DNA of 64,000 nucleotides. Origin: Desulfogranum marinum (GTDB taxonomy: Bacteria; Desulfobacterota; Desulfobulbia; Desulfobulbales; Desulfobulbaceae). Positions 8,658 to 19,200 of the stretch are shown here, in pieces; the stretch's first letter is position 1; each line of letters starts with the position of its first letter. Location: contig NZ_JAFFQD010000028.1 in NCBI RefSeq assembly GCF_016918565.1, forward strand, positions 1-64,000, given 5' to 3'. The notes beneath the pieces are model-generated. The model saw only the letters and a list, made by a program, of their open reading frames with translations, searched no databases and was not told the origin of the DNA. Made by a program: the position numbers and the translations under genes.

Positions 8658-11231
8658 TTATTTCTTAATAAACTCACTCAACGTCTGTTCGGCATACTCA
8701 TTATACGAAACAAAATACTCCCTGTATTCAGCAATTATCTGCTCCCGCTCAGCCAACGCCTGTACAATCATCTCAAAAATAACATCAGAACGATCCGGGT
8801 AAGGAACCACCAACCTGGAATGCAAATAAACATTATCCTCAAAAAGGTGGGAGGTAGGACCCAAAAGACAGGGCACCCCAACTGCAAGGCTCTCCAGGGG
8901 CAACATCGGTGAGCACTCGCTCAAGGTTACATAAAGGTTCAGGTCCATACTTGCGAGGACCTTCGGCATTTCATCCTGGGGTACAGGTTCTTCTCTGTGC
9001 ACCAGATCGAGCTCAAAATAACGGGCAAACTCAACTGCTCTCTCGGTTTGACCTACCACATGAACCTTAGCCCGGTCCAACATGGCAGCAGCTGCCAGCA
9101 TGGCATAAGGTGTCTTTCTCCAGATGGGAGCCAAGGCCCAAAGCCCAATATGAGGAGTATCTCTTAATGGCCGCACCTTACCTTCCGGTACCCGCCTAAC
9201 ATAATTAGCAATAAAACCGGTTTTCGCCCCTGTTCGAGCCACAGCCTCTGCCATCCCTTTCTTGGCAAAGCCGAGCTTCTTGACCACCCCTTCCTTATGT
9301 AACCTGTTCATAGTTAGAAATGAATGCCAGGCGTAGTCTTCATCGGATTGCAAAAAACTACTATGCCAAAAAACATATATTTCGACATCCGGTGTCTTTA
9401 CCTTAAGTTGCTGCGCCAATAATTCATAGGATAAAGGGAAGCCGCTGATAAGCACTTTCGTGCAACCAGAGCGCATCAGGAGATTTGCATAACGGCGCGC
9501 AGAGTACTCATTAAGGCTATCTTTAATAAGCAAACAATGCGGAACAAGATTTTCAGTGGAACTACGGACCCCTCTCCACTCAGGATTGGTAACAGCAACA
9601 ATTTCAGGTTGCTCTTCAAGAACGGAGGACAACCACTTCCGGTCCTGTTTAGTCATATACACTTCCTGATCATTATCACCCTGAATGAGATCGACAAGGG
9701 CAATCTCCACCCGACCGCTTAACGGCGAATAGAGGTCAAAGGTATGTTCCCGGTCGTTAACGGTAACGGCAAGAATTCCACTCCAAGGGTGCTTCATAAA
9801 CTGAAAACAGCTCTTTGCGGGAACATCAAAAATTGCACGGTCATTAGCAGAGAAAACCAGCCCTTGCTGATCTTCATCTATTACCTGTAGACATAAGGGG
9901 CCAGTATGGGACAACCGCTCCCATACCACCAAAGACGCACCGCTCTCCTCGGTAATATCAAGCAGCCATGCTTCATTTCCACGACACTGCTCGTTAGGGG
10001 TATGCTTTAACCTTATTTCAACTTTAATCCTTCCTGCGGTCGGTTGACCATCACCTTCAATTCTGATCTCTTGGCAGTCCGATTGGTTCGGTGGGGCAAC
10101 CGTCGCTGTTAAGGGTTGCTCAATCCCAACGCCACTGCTTTTGCTGATGAAAATATTTTTTGCTCTCCTCGCCTTTTCGGCAAGTCTCCAGGCAAGGGTC
10201 TCTTTCATCTGTTTGATTTCGCTAACAGCTTGTGCCTGCTCCTGACGCAACCGGTCATTCTCGCCCACCAACTCAGCATTTTCGACAGTTACCGCCTCAA
10301 TACGCTTGCGTACCATGGCGTTATCTTCCTGGTAAGCCTGCAGTTTCCTCTGCACCTCCTGGTGCCCATTGTATACAGAAACCACATGCTCAAGGTCATG
10401 GAACAAAAAGAAATCCTTTTCCTTGAGATAGCGCCGACCTAGCTCATTTAGTTCCGGAATCAACTGCTCATTTTCACCGTGGTCACACGCGGCCATCAAA
10501 AGGTTGACTGTTGCTCCCACCAGGCCAGCCCCCCCATCCGTTGCAACCTCACACCCAGTGTGGTGTTTCAATTTCTTATCAACAAACCCCTTGATTACTT
10601 CCAAATAATTTTCAGGAACAACATCATGCAACCCAAAGGTTCCTATGACTCGTTCAACTACACCGTCCGGTTCGTTGACTAACTGGTCAAAGGAGAGAAA
10701 AAGGCGTGGACAGCCACGGGTTACCCTCTCTGCAGTCAAACTGTGGTTCATCCACAGGTTCAATCCTTTGTTCAGCGAAAAACCATCCCTTGCCTCTAAT
10801 GACCTCGCGACCTCCATGGGATGGCGGACCGGCAAGATACAGACGGGCTTGACGCGAGCCTCTTCACAGGCTTTTTGCCACAAGGGAAAAAGAATACTAA
10901 TGCGAGGATCTTTGATGCTGAACACAGGCGAATCAGCAAACTCTTGCTCAAGAAATACTTGAATAGCCTCTTGAAAAGATTTGGTATCTTTGTGTTGCAA
11001 CCATTCGTGGCCACAAAAAAATGGGTCATCCCATCGGGAGCCGAAATGTTTAATGATCTCCTCATTCAGCTCATACACCCGTTGATTCTCAAAAAAGCCT
11101 TTGGGGTTGTCAGCCAGGGGTTCCATGAGCTGCTCCCCTAACTCCACTCCGAGAATTTTCAATAAACCTGTCAACGCCGAAGTGCCACTCCGGTGCATAC
11201 CGACAACAAAAATACAGGTTTTATCGATCAT
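8658..11231 (-). CDS. Sulfotransferase-glycosyltransferase fusion
   Basis: This 857-residue protein joins two activities. Residues 1-270 are a sulfotransferase-family domain with the PAPS loop VVGMHRSGTSALTGLL at the N-terminus. Residues about 285-360 form a coiled coil (VENAELVGENDRLRQEQ). About 380-490 is a beta-rich region without clear family. From about 530 on is a glycosyltransferase-like domain with a GT-B C-terminal lobe (IGLWALAPIWRKTPYA, VHVVGQTERAVEF, MDLNLYVTLSECSPMLPLES); the EC-PMLPLES segment matches the nucleotide-sugar binding Ex7E region. It lies between the ABC transporter genes and the epimerase. It may both extend and sulfate the exported glycan. Whether the sulfotransferase part is active, or acts as a glycan-binding module, is open. 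Confidence 0.75.
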   Translation of the reverse strand: MIDKTCIFVVGMHRSGTSALTGLLKILGVELGEQLMEPLADNPKGFFENQRVYELNEEIIKHFGSRWDDPFFCGHEWLQHKDTKSFQEAIQVFLEQEFADSPVFSIKDPRISILFPLWQKACEEARVKPVCILPVRHPMEVARSLEARDGFSLNKGLNLWMNHSLTAERVTRGCPRLFLSFDQLVNEPDGVVERVIGTFGLHDVVPENYLEVIKGFVDKKLKHHTGCEVATDGGAGLVGATVNLLMAACDHGENEQLIPELNELGRRYLKEKDFFLFHDLEHVVSVYNGHQEVQRKLQAYQEDNAMVRKRIEAVTVENAELVGENDRLRQEQAQAVSEIKQMKETLAWRLAEKARRAKNIFISKSSGVGIEQPLTATVAPPNQSDCQEIRIEGDGQPTAGRIKVEIRLKHTPNEQCRGNEAWLLDITEESGASLVVWERLSHTGPLCLQVIDEDQQGLVFSANDRAIFDVPAKSCFQFMKHPWSGILAVTVNDREHTFDLYSPLSGRVEIALVDLIQGDNDQEVYMTKQDRKWLSSVLEEQPEIVAVTNPEWRGVRSSTENLVPHCLLIKDSLNEYSARRYANLLMRSGCTKVLISGFPLSYELLAQQLKVKTPDVEIYVFWHSSFLQSDEDYAWHSFLTMNRLHKEGVVKKLGFAKKGMAEAVARTGAKTGFIANYVRRVPEGKVRPLRDTPHIGLWALAPIWRKTPYAMLAAAAMLDRAKVHVVGQTERAVEFARYFELDLVHREEPVPQDEMPKVLASMDLNLYVTLSECSPMLPLESLAVGVPCLLGPTSHLFEDNVYLHSRLVVPYPDRSDVIFEMIVQALAEREQIIAEYREYFVSYNEYAEQTLSEFIKK

Positions 11232-11281
11232 TTAGCTCTCTCCGCAAGCATAAGCCGGTCATAGGCACCCTTTCTTCAAAA

Positions 11282-12688
11282 TCACTCATCAGTAACCTCG
11301 GGAAAACCAACAAGAGTTGTCAGCGCCGTGCAATGTTTGAGGTTGTCGCCTCGTACTCTGAACATGGCAATATCAATCTGCCGATCCAGGTAAAACTCCC
11401 CATCACTATCTTCTCCCAGGACGCCGGCATTGAGAAAATACACGTCAGGATAAAAAAGGCATTGAAAAGGAAATGTAACCTTAACCACTCTGCCTTCTGC
11501 AATGGTTCCACAGCCTGCTTTTGCCGAATCCGCAGAACAACCACAGATCTCAACCCCTTTGATCGTCTTAATCAACATCCCAAACTTAACCTTGTCGATA
11601 CCCCGGTCAAACTTAACCTCATAAACATAAGAGTAGGATTTACCGTTTTCCAAGATATTCACCAGGTTTCCATGCTCATCTTCAAGCCTTGGGTTGAGGA
11701 TGGTGCCACCTTTACGCTCATACTCAATGATGCTCACAGGAACCAGGTGCGGATCATAGTGTTCAGAAACTTCAGCGCTAGGACTTTGTGGGGCCTGTCG
11801 CTCTTGTCTTTTGCCTCCTACGCGTTCCCGACGTGGTTCCTCGTCTTCAAGGGGAAGAGCAAATCGATTTTCCAGCAACCGCATTTCGTTCTTCATTGCC
11901 TCAACCTTATCATCTGGCGCATAGACCATTTTCTGATAGCGGGACACCACTTGTTTTGGCTCTCCGGCAATCAGCAATTCGCCGCGATCCAACATGAAGG
12001 CCCTCGAGCAAAGCTCAACGATAGAGGTTGTAGAGTGACTGACAAATAAAATCGTTCCACCCTTTTCTTGTATCTGGTTAATCTTGGCGAAACATTTCCG
12101 TTGAAAGGCTTCATCGCCAACGGACAGGGCCTCATCAACAATCAAAATCTCAGGCTCTATGCTGATCGCCACCGAAAAGGCCAGACGGACAAACATTCCA
12201 CTGGAGTATGATTTCACTGGCTGGTCAATGAAATCACCGATACTGGCAAAGGATAAAATATCATCAATTCGTGAATCGATTTCCTGCTGCGTTAACCCCA
12301 GGATTGAACCATTGAGATAAACATTTTGGCGCCCGGTGAATTCTGGGTTAAACCCAGCTCCAAGCTCCAACAGTGCAGAAATCCTGCCATCCACTACAAT
12401 TGAACCTTTCGTAGGTTTAATGATGCCGCATATTATTTGCAACAAAGTAGACTTACCGCTACCATTTCTGCCGACTATCCCAATAGTCTCACCACGCTGT
12501 ATCTCTAGCGAAATATTATCAAGCGCCATAAAGGACTGATAATAGGTCTTTCCCGAAGAAAAAAATGTTTCAACAATACGATAGATAGGTTTGTCGTACA
12601 ATCGATATTCTTTTGTAAGATTATCTATTTTTATTACAGTTTTTTCTTTTTTCATCAATGTAACATTATTAAGGGGTATATTGAGCAA
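11282..12688 (-). CDS. wzt: Polysaccharide ABC transporter ATPase with C-terminal glycan-binding type domain
   Basis: The ATPase domain has Walker A GIVGRNGSGKSTLL, signature VKSYSSGMFVRLAF and Walker B ILIVDEALSVGDEAF. After a linker (about 255-310, charged) comes a C-terminal beta domain of about 150 residues (VKFGMLIKTIKGVEICG, LNAGVLGEDSDGEFYLDRQ) that resembles Wzt_C, which recognises the modified end of the O-antigen. Together with the permease gene it forms the exporter of a finished polysaccharide. The frame starts with TTG at 12688; ATG at 12655 (MKKEKTVIKI) is the more likely start, though neither has a strong ribosome binding site. Confidence 0.9.
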   Translation of the reverse strand: MLNIPLNNVTLMKKEKTVIKIDNLTKEYRLYDKPIYRIVETFFSSGKTYYQSFMALDNISLEIQRGETIGIVGRNGSGKSTLLQIICGIIKPTKGSIVVDGRISALLELGAGFNPEFTGRQNVYLNGSILGLTQQEIDSRIDDILSFASIGDFIDQPVKSYSSGMFVRLAFSVAISIEPEILIVDEALSVGDEAFQRKCFAKINQIQEKGGTILFVSHSTTSIVELCSRAFMLDRGELLIAGEPKQVVSRYQKMVYAPDDKVEAMKNEMRLLENRFALPLEDEEPRRERVGGKRQERQAPQSPSAEVSEHYDPHLVPVSIIEYERKGGTILNPRLEDEHGNLVNILENGKSYSYVYEVKFDRGIDKVKFGMLIKTIKGVEICGCSADSAKAGCGTIAEGRVVKVTFPFQCLFYPDVYFLNAGVLGEDSDGEFYLDRQIDIAMFRVRGDNLKHCTALTTLVGFPEVTDE

Positions 12689-12829
12689 TTAGAAATTTCG
12701 CTCGGCATCAAGAAATGCGCATAAACTTACGGGAAATAGTGCTGATATTTCTGAATTAAATATTTGCGTGCAACACCACGATCGGGCAAACATGGAAATC
12801 ACTCCAGGATGCGTGTAGCGGATAAAGCT

Positions 12830-13636
12830 CTATAGTACATCAGCAAACTGGGGTTTAAGCTTTCTAAAGACATACGCTCCGCATAAAATTACAACACCTG
12901 TAAAAGCCCAAAAATATACCGTATACATTTTATGGTGCCAAAATGGCACGTAATAAATAAATGATTCTCTATACCCTTGCACAATATAGTAAACAGGGTT
13001 CAACTTTAGCCATTGTTGCAATTCTGGAGACATCATATTGATATCCCAAAAAATTGGAGTTCCCCAAAAACCAACTTGCAACACAAGCGCAACTACTTGT
13101 CCGACATCTCGAACAAAAACATTCAAGGAGGCACAGAACCAGGAAAAGCCAAGAGTCAGCACTGAAAGACAAAAGAGATAATAAACAAATTGCACTACAT
13201 GAAACCCAATAGATATACCTTGCAAGAGTAAAAGTGCAAAAAGGATAGAAAGGAAAACAGCATGGGTAATCAAGCCAGATAAGAGTTTAACTACCGGTAA
13301 GATCTGTGAAGGGAAAAGTGTTTTTTTTACCAATGGTGCATTCCCCACAACCGCACCTGTGGATGCCATTATAGTCTCTGAGAAAAAAAACCATGGCGCC
13401 ATTCCCGAGGTGAGCCAAACCACAAAGGGCACATCACCCATAGGTTTTGACTTGAAACCTACGCTAAAGACGAACCAAAAAACGCTTATCATCACCAGCG
13501 GTTTAATAAACGTCCAGATAAATCCAAGAAAAGAACCAACATATTGTTCAGCAATTTCTCTTTTAGCCATTGAAACAATCAAATATCGCTGTTTCAAAAT
13601 CAGCTCAAGAAACCGACAAAAGCCTTTTATAATCAT
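12830..13636 (-). CDS. wzm: Polysaccharide ABC-2 transporter permease
   Basis: This 268-residue protein has about six transmembrane segments and the ABC-2/KpsM-Wzm signature: an amphipathic N-terminus with MAKREIAEQYVGSFLGFIW, ISVFWFVFSVGF, then a C-terminal PVYYIVQGYRESFIY segment. It exports undecaprenyl-linked polysaccharide with the Wzt ATPase encoded next. It is the first gene of the minus-strand polysaccharide set; the preceding 288 bases (13637-13924) hold no gene and probably contain its promoter, which I could not pinpoint. Confidence 0.9.
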   Translation of the reverse strand: MIIKGFCRFLELILKQRYLIVSMAKREIAEQYVGSFLGFIWTFIKPLVMISVFWFVFSVGFKSKPMGDVPFVVWLTSGMAPWFFFSETIMASTGAVVGNAPLVKKTLFPSQILPVVKLLSGLITHAVFLSILFALLLLQGISIGFHVVQFVYYLFCLSVLTLGFSWFCASLNVFVRDVGQVVALVLQVGFWGTPIFWDINMMSPELQQWLKLNPVYYIVQGYRESFIYYVPFWHHKMYTVYFWAFTGVVILCGAYVFRKLKPQFADVL

Positions 13637-13924
13637 ACAATCACACAGTGCTCTAACTGCTATAAAAAGTTAAGGAACAGGAGCCAATGGTAACCGGAAT
13701 AACCTTGCAAAGATAAACCCAACCTTGCTGGTGGTTCAGTCTATTTGTATTGAGTCCACACTTATTTTTATATCTTATATTGAAAGGATAGAATGAACAG
13801 CGTGGGTACGGATACATGAAATACAATGGCACTGCAAGAGGTTTTAATGTGGTAACTAATTATCCTTCACCCTATTTATTTAATTGATTGCATTTACCGC
13901 GATTTTACACTGCAGGTCCGAACT

Positions 13925-14662
13925 TTATTGCTGCTCTTGCCATTCCCCATCAACAAACAACTCATGGGGCCGAAACCTTTTTTTATAATCCATTCCTGGA
14001 AGATCCTTAATCCAGTATCCCAGGTAGAGGTAATCAATTTTTTGATTTTTGCAAAAGTTGTTAAGATACAAGATGTTATATGTACCTAAGCTGCGCCAGC
14101 TCTGCTGCGGATCAAAATAAAAATAGACCGCATTCAGCCAGCCAAAGGATGCGTCCACCACCGCTACCCCGACGAGTTGGTCGTCTACCCGATAACGGAT
14201 TTCGAAACAACGGGCAATGGTCGTAATAAAAAAACCCGTATAATACCCTTCTGCGTGATTATTGCTCTCAGGAAAACGCGTGGTTAAAAACGATTCCAGC
14301 AGGTTCAGGTTTTCCCTGGACATGGTCAAGGGAGCAATGCCCGCTGTTACATCCCTGTTTTTCTTCAGGACTCTTCGCTGATTACGGTTCGGACGAAATT
14401 TTTCCGGTCGGAGCCGAATAGGTACGCACAGAGAACATTCCGGGCAGTGCATGGTGTACATGCTGTTGCCGTTTCGCCTATACCCTTGAGCAAGAAACTT
14501 GCCCATGATCGCATCATCGAGCCAGCCGAATATCCCTTGATGGTAGACTGCTTTTTGATCCAAACCATAGGGGCAACGGGCGGCAACATCAACAAAATAA
14601 TGACCTGCGTTACTCTTGCCGCTTTCACCATCAGTAGAGAAACTATTACCATTTTCATCCAC
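13925..14662 (-). CDS. bpt: Aspartate/glutamate leucyltransferase (Bpt/Ate family)
   Basis: This 245-residue protein matches the bacterial leucyl/arginyl-tRNA-protein transferase family. It has RCPYGLDQKAVYHQ near the N-terminus, YRRNGNSMYTMHCPECSLC (near 61-79) with the Cys-pair motif, PIRLRPEKFRPNRNQRR, and the C-terminal LYLGYWIKDLPGMDYKKRF. It tags N-terminal acidic residues for ClpS/ClpAP degradation. A GTG start at 14662 with GAGG about 12 nt upstream is used. It lies 17 bases downstream of gdhA and may share its transcript. Bpt and Ate cannot be distinguished with certainty by eye. Confidence 0.85.
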   Translation of the reverse strand: MDENGNSFSTDGESGKSNAGHYFVDVAARCPYGLDQKAVYHQGIFGWLDDAIMGKFLAQGYRRNGNSMYTMHCPECSLCVPIRLRPEKFRPNRNQRRVLKKNRDVTAGIAPLTMSRENLNLLESFLTTRFPESNNHAEGYYTGFFITTIARCFEIRYRVDDQLVGVAVVDASFGWLNAVYFYFDPQQSWRSLGTYNILYLNNFCKNQKIDYLYLGYWIKDLPGMDYKKRFRPHELFVDGEWQEQQ

Positions 14663-14679
14663 AGCAATGATGCCCTCGA

Positions 14680-16029
14680 CTACACTAGTCCCTGATCGAG
14701 CATGGCATTTACCACATTCACAAACCCGGCAATATTTGCTCCGGCAGCATAATTCCCTTGCAGACCGTATTCAGCAGAAGCATCCACACAGGTAGTATGG
14801 ATACAATGCATGATCTGCTTCAAACGACTATCCACCTCCTCCCTTGGCCACTTCAAACGCATGGAGTTTTGCGCCATTTCCAGTCCTGACACAGCTACCC
14901 CGCCGGCATTGGCGGCCTTACTCGGCCCATACAGGATATGATTTTCAACAAAGATATCAACCGCACTTGGCGAGCTGGGCATATTCGCCCCCTCACACAC
15001 AAGCTGCACCCCATTGTTGATCATGGTCTGCGCGTCTTTTTCGTTGATCTCGTTTTGAGTAGCGCTGGGCATGGCGCAATCAGCCGAATGCGTCCAAATC
15101 GGATTATAATCCAATCCAGGATCAGTCTCTACATAAATGGCCTGCGGATACTTTTCACAGTATTCTCGGATACGTCCACGACGAATATTTTTGATATCTT
15201 TTACATGCTCAAGCTTCTCCGCATCGATCCCCTCTTCATCAAAAATATAGCCTGACGAATCCGACAGGGTCAGCACCTTCCCACCCAGCTCCAAGAGCTT
15301 TTCCGCTGTAAACTGGGCCACATTGCCGGAACCGGAGACCAGACAGGTTTTCCCCTCCAAGGTTTCCCCACGGGTACCGAGCATTTCAGCAGCAAAGTAG
15401 ACCACGCCGTACCCGGTTGCCTCAGGTCGAATCAAACTCCCTCCCCAGGCAAGACTTTTTCCGGTGAGGACCCCGGTGAATTCATTGCGCAGCTTCTTAT
15501 ACATGCCGAAGAGATAGCCTATCTCGCGGGCACCGACGCCGATGTCACCTGCCGGCACATCGGTATCCGGACCGATATGCCGTTGCAGTTCAGCCATAAA
15601 GGCCTGACAAAAACGCATAACCTCGGCATCGGAACGTCCCTTGGGGTCGAAATCCGCCCCTCCCTTACCACCACCCATTTGCAGCGTTGTCAGACTGTTT
15701 TTAAAAACCTGCTCAGAAGCAAGAAACTTAATAATGGAAAGCGTCACTGAAGGGTGAAAGCGAAGCCCACCCTTATACGGGCCGATAGCGGAGTTCATTT
15801 CCACCCGAAACCCGCGGTTTACGTGGACTTGTCCCTGATCATCCATCCATGGGACCCGGAACATAATCACCCTTTCCGGTTCGACTATCCGCTCCAGGAT
15901 AGCCTGCTTCCGAAACTCCGGGTTTCTTTCCAGCACAGGCCGTACGGTTTCCATTACCTCTTGAACGGCCTGGTGAAATTCTTTTTGCTCAGGATCACGT
16001 TGAATGATCTTTGCCAGTATACTGTCCAT
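14680..16029 (-). CDS. gdhA: NADP-type glutamate dehydrogenase
   Basis: This 449-residue protein has the length and signatures of hexameric glutamate dehydrogenase: the substrate site GPYKGGLRFHPSVTLSIIKF, the catalytic lysine in MGGGKGGADFDPKG, RHIGPDTDVPAGDIGVGARE, and the Rossmann segment SGSGNVAQFTAEKLLELG. It interconverts 2-oxoglutarate plus ammonium and glutamate in the cytoplasm, normally running toward glutamate. The start ATG at 16029 has GAGGAA directly upstream. Confidence 0.95.
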   Translation of the reverse strand: MDSILAKIIQRDPEQKEFHQAVQEVMETVRPVLERNPEFRKQAILERIVEPERVIMFRVPWMDDQGQVHVNRGFRVEMNSAIGPYKGGLRFHPSVTLSIIKFLASEQVFKNSLTTLQMGGGKGGADFDPKGRSDAEVMRFCQAFMAELQRHIGPDTDVPAGDIGVGAREIGYLFGMYKKLRNEFTGVLTGKSLAWGGSLIRPEATGYGVVYFAAEMLGTRGETLEGKTCLVSGSGNVAQFTAEKLLELGGKVLTLSDSSGYIFDEEGIDAEKLEHVKDIKNIRRGRIREYCEKYPQAIYVETDPGLDYNPIWTHSADCAMPSATQNEINEKDAQTMINNGVQLVCEGANMPSSPSAVDIFVENHILYGPSKAANAGGVAVSGLEMAQNSMRLKWPREEVDSRLKQIMHCIHTTCVDASAEYGLQGNYAAGANIAGFVNVVNAMLDQGLV

Positions 16030-16106
16030 TTCCTCTTAGTTCCCCTCTTATGCAGAAAATAAATCGTTCACCAGGTGCCATTATTTAACGGTGCCAAAAG
16101 AAGTGT

Positions 16107-16179
16107 GGGTGGATAAGCGTAGCGCATCCACTAATTTCAACCCTCGGATTCCGCGTGGATGCGCTGCGCTTATCCACCC
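16107..16179. repeat. REP-like inverted repeat pair
   Basis: Two 25-base arms at 16107-16131 and 16155-16179 are reverse complements with one mismatch and a 23-base spacer. They contain the GGTGGATAAGCG / CGCTTATCCACC core. This core is a common dispersed palindromic repeat in proteobacterial genomes, often near RAYT-type transposases. It sits between the start of gdhA and the stop of the next minus-strand gene. It could act as a transcript stabiliser or attenuator. Confidence 0.85.
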
Positions 16180-16206
16180 TACGGCACAGATGTGCTTAAT
16201 TGCCTC

Positions 16207-19200
16207 TTAGGTTTCCTCTTCAAGGAAACCTATGGCTTCTGATGTTGTCCCGTCAACCTTCAAGGTAAATCTCTGAGTAAACCGTACATGGCGAATGTAC
16301 GTTCCCTCTATAACCAATTCCTGCTGTTTCAGCACTTCCCAATCGATATGCTCGTTATCTTTATCGTCATTATCTGCTCCCGCAACCTGTTTTGAGTTCA
16401 CCATCAGATAGGGGATATCCAGGGAAGTGATATTTTGGAAGAAATGAGAGCCTTGCGACGGCTCCGCATTCACGCTGGAATCCTGCACCTCAATGATAGC
16501 GGTTACGCCGGAAATATCATGCCATTGTACAGGAATACCAAGCCACGGGTCGGCTGTGCCCCATCTTCCAGGCCCAATAAGCAGATATGATCGCTGCTCT
16601 TTATGCAACCGCCTATTGAATTGTCCGATTTCCTCAGCAATCTTTCGGGTGGCGGCCCTGTCAAAACATTCAGGTTTCACATACACCACATCACCTATCG
16701 CTTCGTACACACCGTGTCCCAGAGAACGTACTGAGGTTATTATTGCCCGCTTACGCTCTGCAGGCAATATACGGGTCTGCTGCTTTTCCATCCCTGTGAC
16801 AATGGGTCGCACCTGCAGAAAATACAGCTCACTCTTTTTCGGTTCCTGGTGCAAATCAACAGCAAACTCCACCTCAACCTCACACCCCATGCCCTCTCGA
16901 GCAACAGCAACCAGCTCAGCCAGCAACTCGGGCAACGGATACACATCATACTTTAGGATAGGGGCAAAGGTCAGCACTTTGTGACCGGGAATATCCGTAT
17001 CCCGGATGCGGTTTTCCTGACTGTTATAGGTCGAGCATAGCAGACGAACAGGATACTCGGTGACAGCATCACTCAATTGACGACGAACCAGGTTACTGTT
17101 TGCCCTGTTCAGGGAACTGTCTTGTCGACAATCTAACGCGTAAAAACAGCGCTGACTATTTTTGAGGATATCTTCCACTGTTGAAAATTGGGGCAGATAT
17201 TCCGGATATTTTGGAGAAACACGAAGACTGCTTTCTCCCTCGACCACGGTTTTGCCAAACCCCAAGGCCAAGTGAGCAATCCCTTCCTCCGCCGCCATTT
17301 TACCTACAGGATAATAGTTGTAGGACTGGACCACCCCGGAAATGGCGGGGTAGTAAAAATCGCCCTGCCGACAACCAACCACTTGCTGAATAATCACCCC
17401 CATGGAATCTTCCTGGGTTTGGCCGATGGAGTGAGAAAATGCCCGCGGCGCCTCAAACCAGGTAGAAGCGTAAACCAGCTTGACCGCATCCATAAGCTGA
17501 GACAGACGAAGCTCAAAAGAGGGATGGGTATTGGCCAGCATAAAGGTACTATACAGTCCGGCATAGGGTCTGAACTGTGCATCCTCGAGCATACTCGATG
17601 ACCGTACCGAAATGGGAAAAGACACCTCTTTCAGATAGGCCTTTAAATCCTTGAGAAGCCACTCCGGTAAGTCAGCATTGAGAAACCGATTGGCAATGGA
17701 CTCATCCGGCTCACCATCGATGGGTTTCAAATGGTTCTGATGGATAAAATCATCAAAGCCGACATTGGCAATAACACAGGTCTGCGGGATCTTTACCGTG
17801 TAGGCAGACAAGGTCGTTTTATTTTTTTCCACATGATGGAGTATGGAAGACATAAAAGCAATCCCCCTGGCCTTGCCTCCCATCGATCCCCTGCCGATAC
17901 GAACAAAGTCAGTGATACGCGGATCAAAACGTTCCCGTTTAAACTGTGTCACAACTCCCTGCTGTCTCAGCTTACGCAAAGCATGCACCTTGGATAAGAT
18001 ATCTTCCCGCAGCTGCTCATCATCAGTAATCTGCGAAAAATGGTGTTTATGGAGTCTGGCCGCCAGTGCGACCTCTGCCCGTGCCATTACCCAGTTAAAA
18101 AAATGGTTGTGTTCCGCATGGTACCGGATCGATTCCAGCGGTATTTCCCGCAGCTTTTTTTCAAATTCGTACAAACTGGACACCCGGCCTACCTGGGTTA
18201 GATCCGGCAGCCGAAAAACAAAATCGCCAAACCCTAGATAACGAAGAAAAAAATCATGAACCTGCTCCTCAATATCCGGAGCATTTTTATCAACAAAAAC
18301 CGCTGGTATCTCATCAACCACCGCCTCATTCTTCGGATCAGTGCTCAGCATCAGCAGAGGTAAATCCTTTTTTTCCTCTCGTATTTCCTGAAGCAACCTA
18401 TACCCGGAATCATCCTGCAATTCACCTGAGCGTGGAAAACGAGCATCAGACATAACGGCAAACACATACGGCTTATAGCGATAAAAAATATCCAATGCTT
18501 CTTCATAGGTGGCAGCCGTTAATATCTTAGGCCGGGCACGCATTTTCAGCAAACGATGTTGCTCATTGAGCCCTTCTCCAAGCACCGACTGGGTCTGTTT
18601 CACCAATTCTTTATAGAGCAGCGGCAGAAGACGAGAGCGATATACAGGAGAGTCCTCTACCAGCAAGATAACCCTGACCATTGCCTTTTCAGTATCAAAA
18701 TCCACATTCTGCTGATCTTCTACGTTCTTGACTATGGCCAACAAAACATCTGAGTCACAACACCACACATAGCTATTGTCTATACAGCTGAAAGAATCGC
18801 CATGTGGATCAATCATCACATCACGATTGGTATGAGAAAGAAGGACGATTGGTATCTTACGATTCTGCTTTTTCACCTGGGAACTAAAGGTGCAGCCATC
18901 CATGCCGCCGAGATGGGGCATGGTTACCACCAGGTCGAATTCTCGCTCCGCCAGAAGAGCCATAGCCTCCTCGCTGGTCGCCACCCGGGTGATACGAGGA
19001 GGCTGGCTCAGATTATGGCCAAAATACTCATTGATAATCCGGGAGGCAAGACTGCCGTCTTCTTCCATGATATAGGCATCATAGGGACTGGAAACGAGAA
19101 GAATTTCACGCACCTTATAGCGCATTAGTTCGTGAAAAATCTTAAAGTGCGGATCATAGCCAAAGGCTCTTGAGTAGGGCTGAACACCAGTCATGGGACA

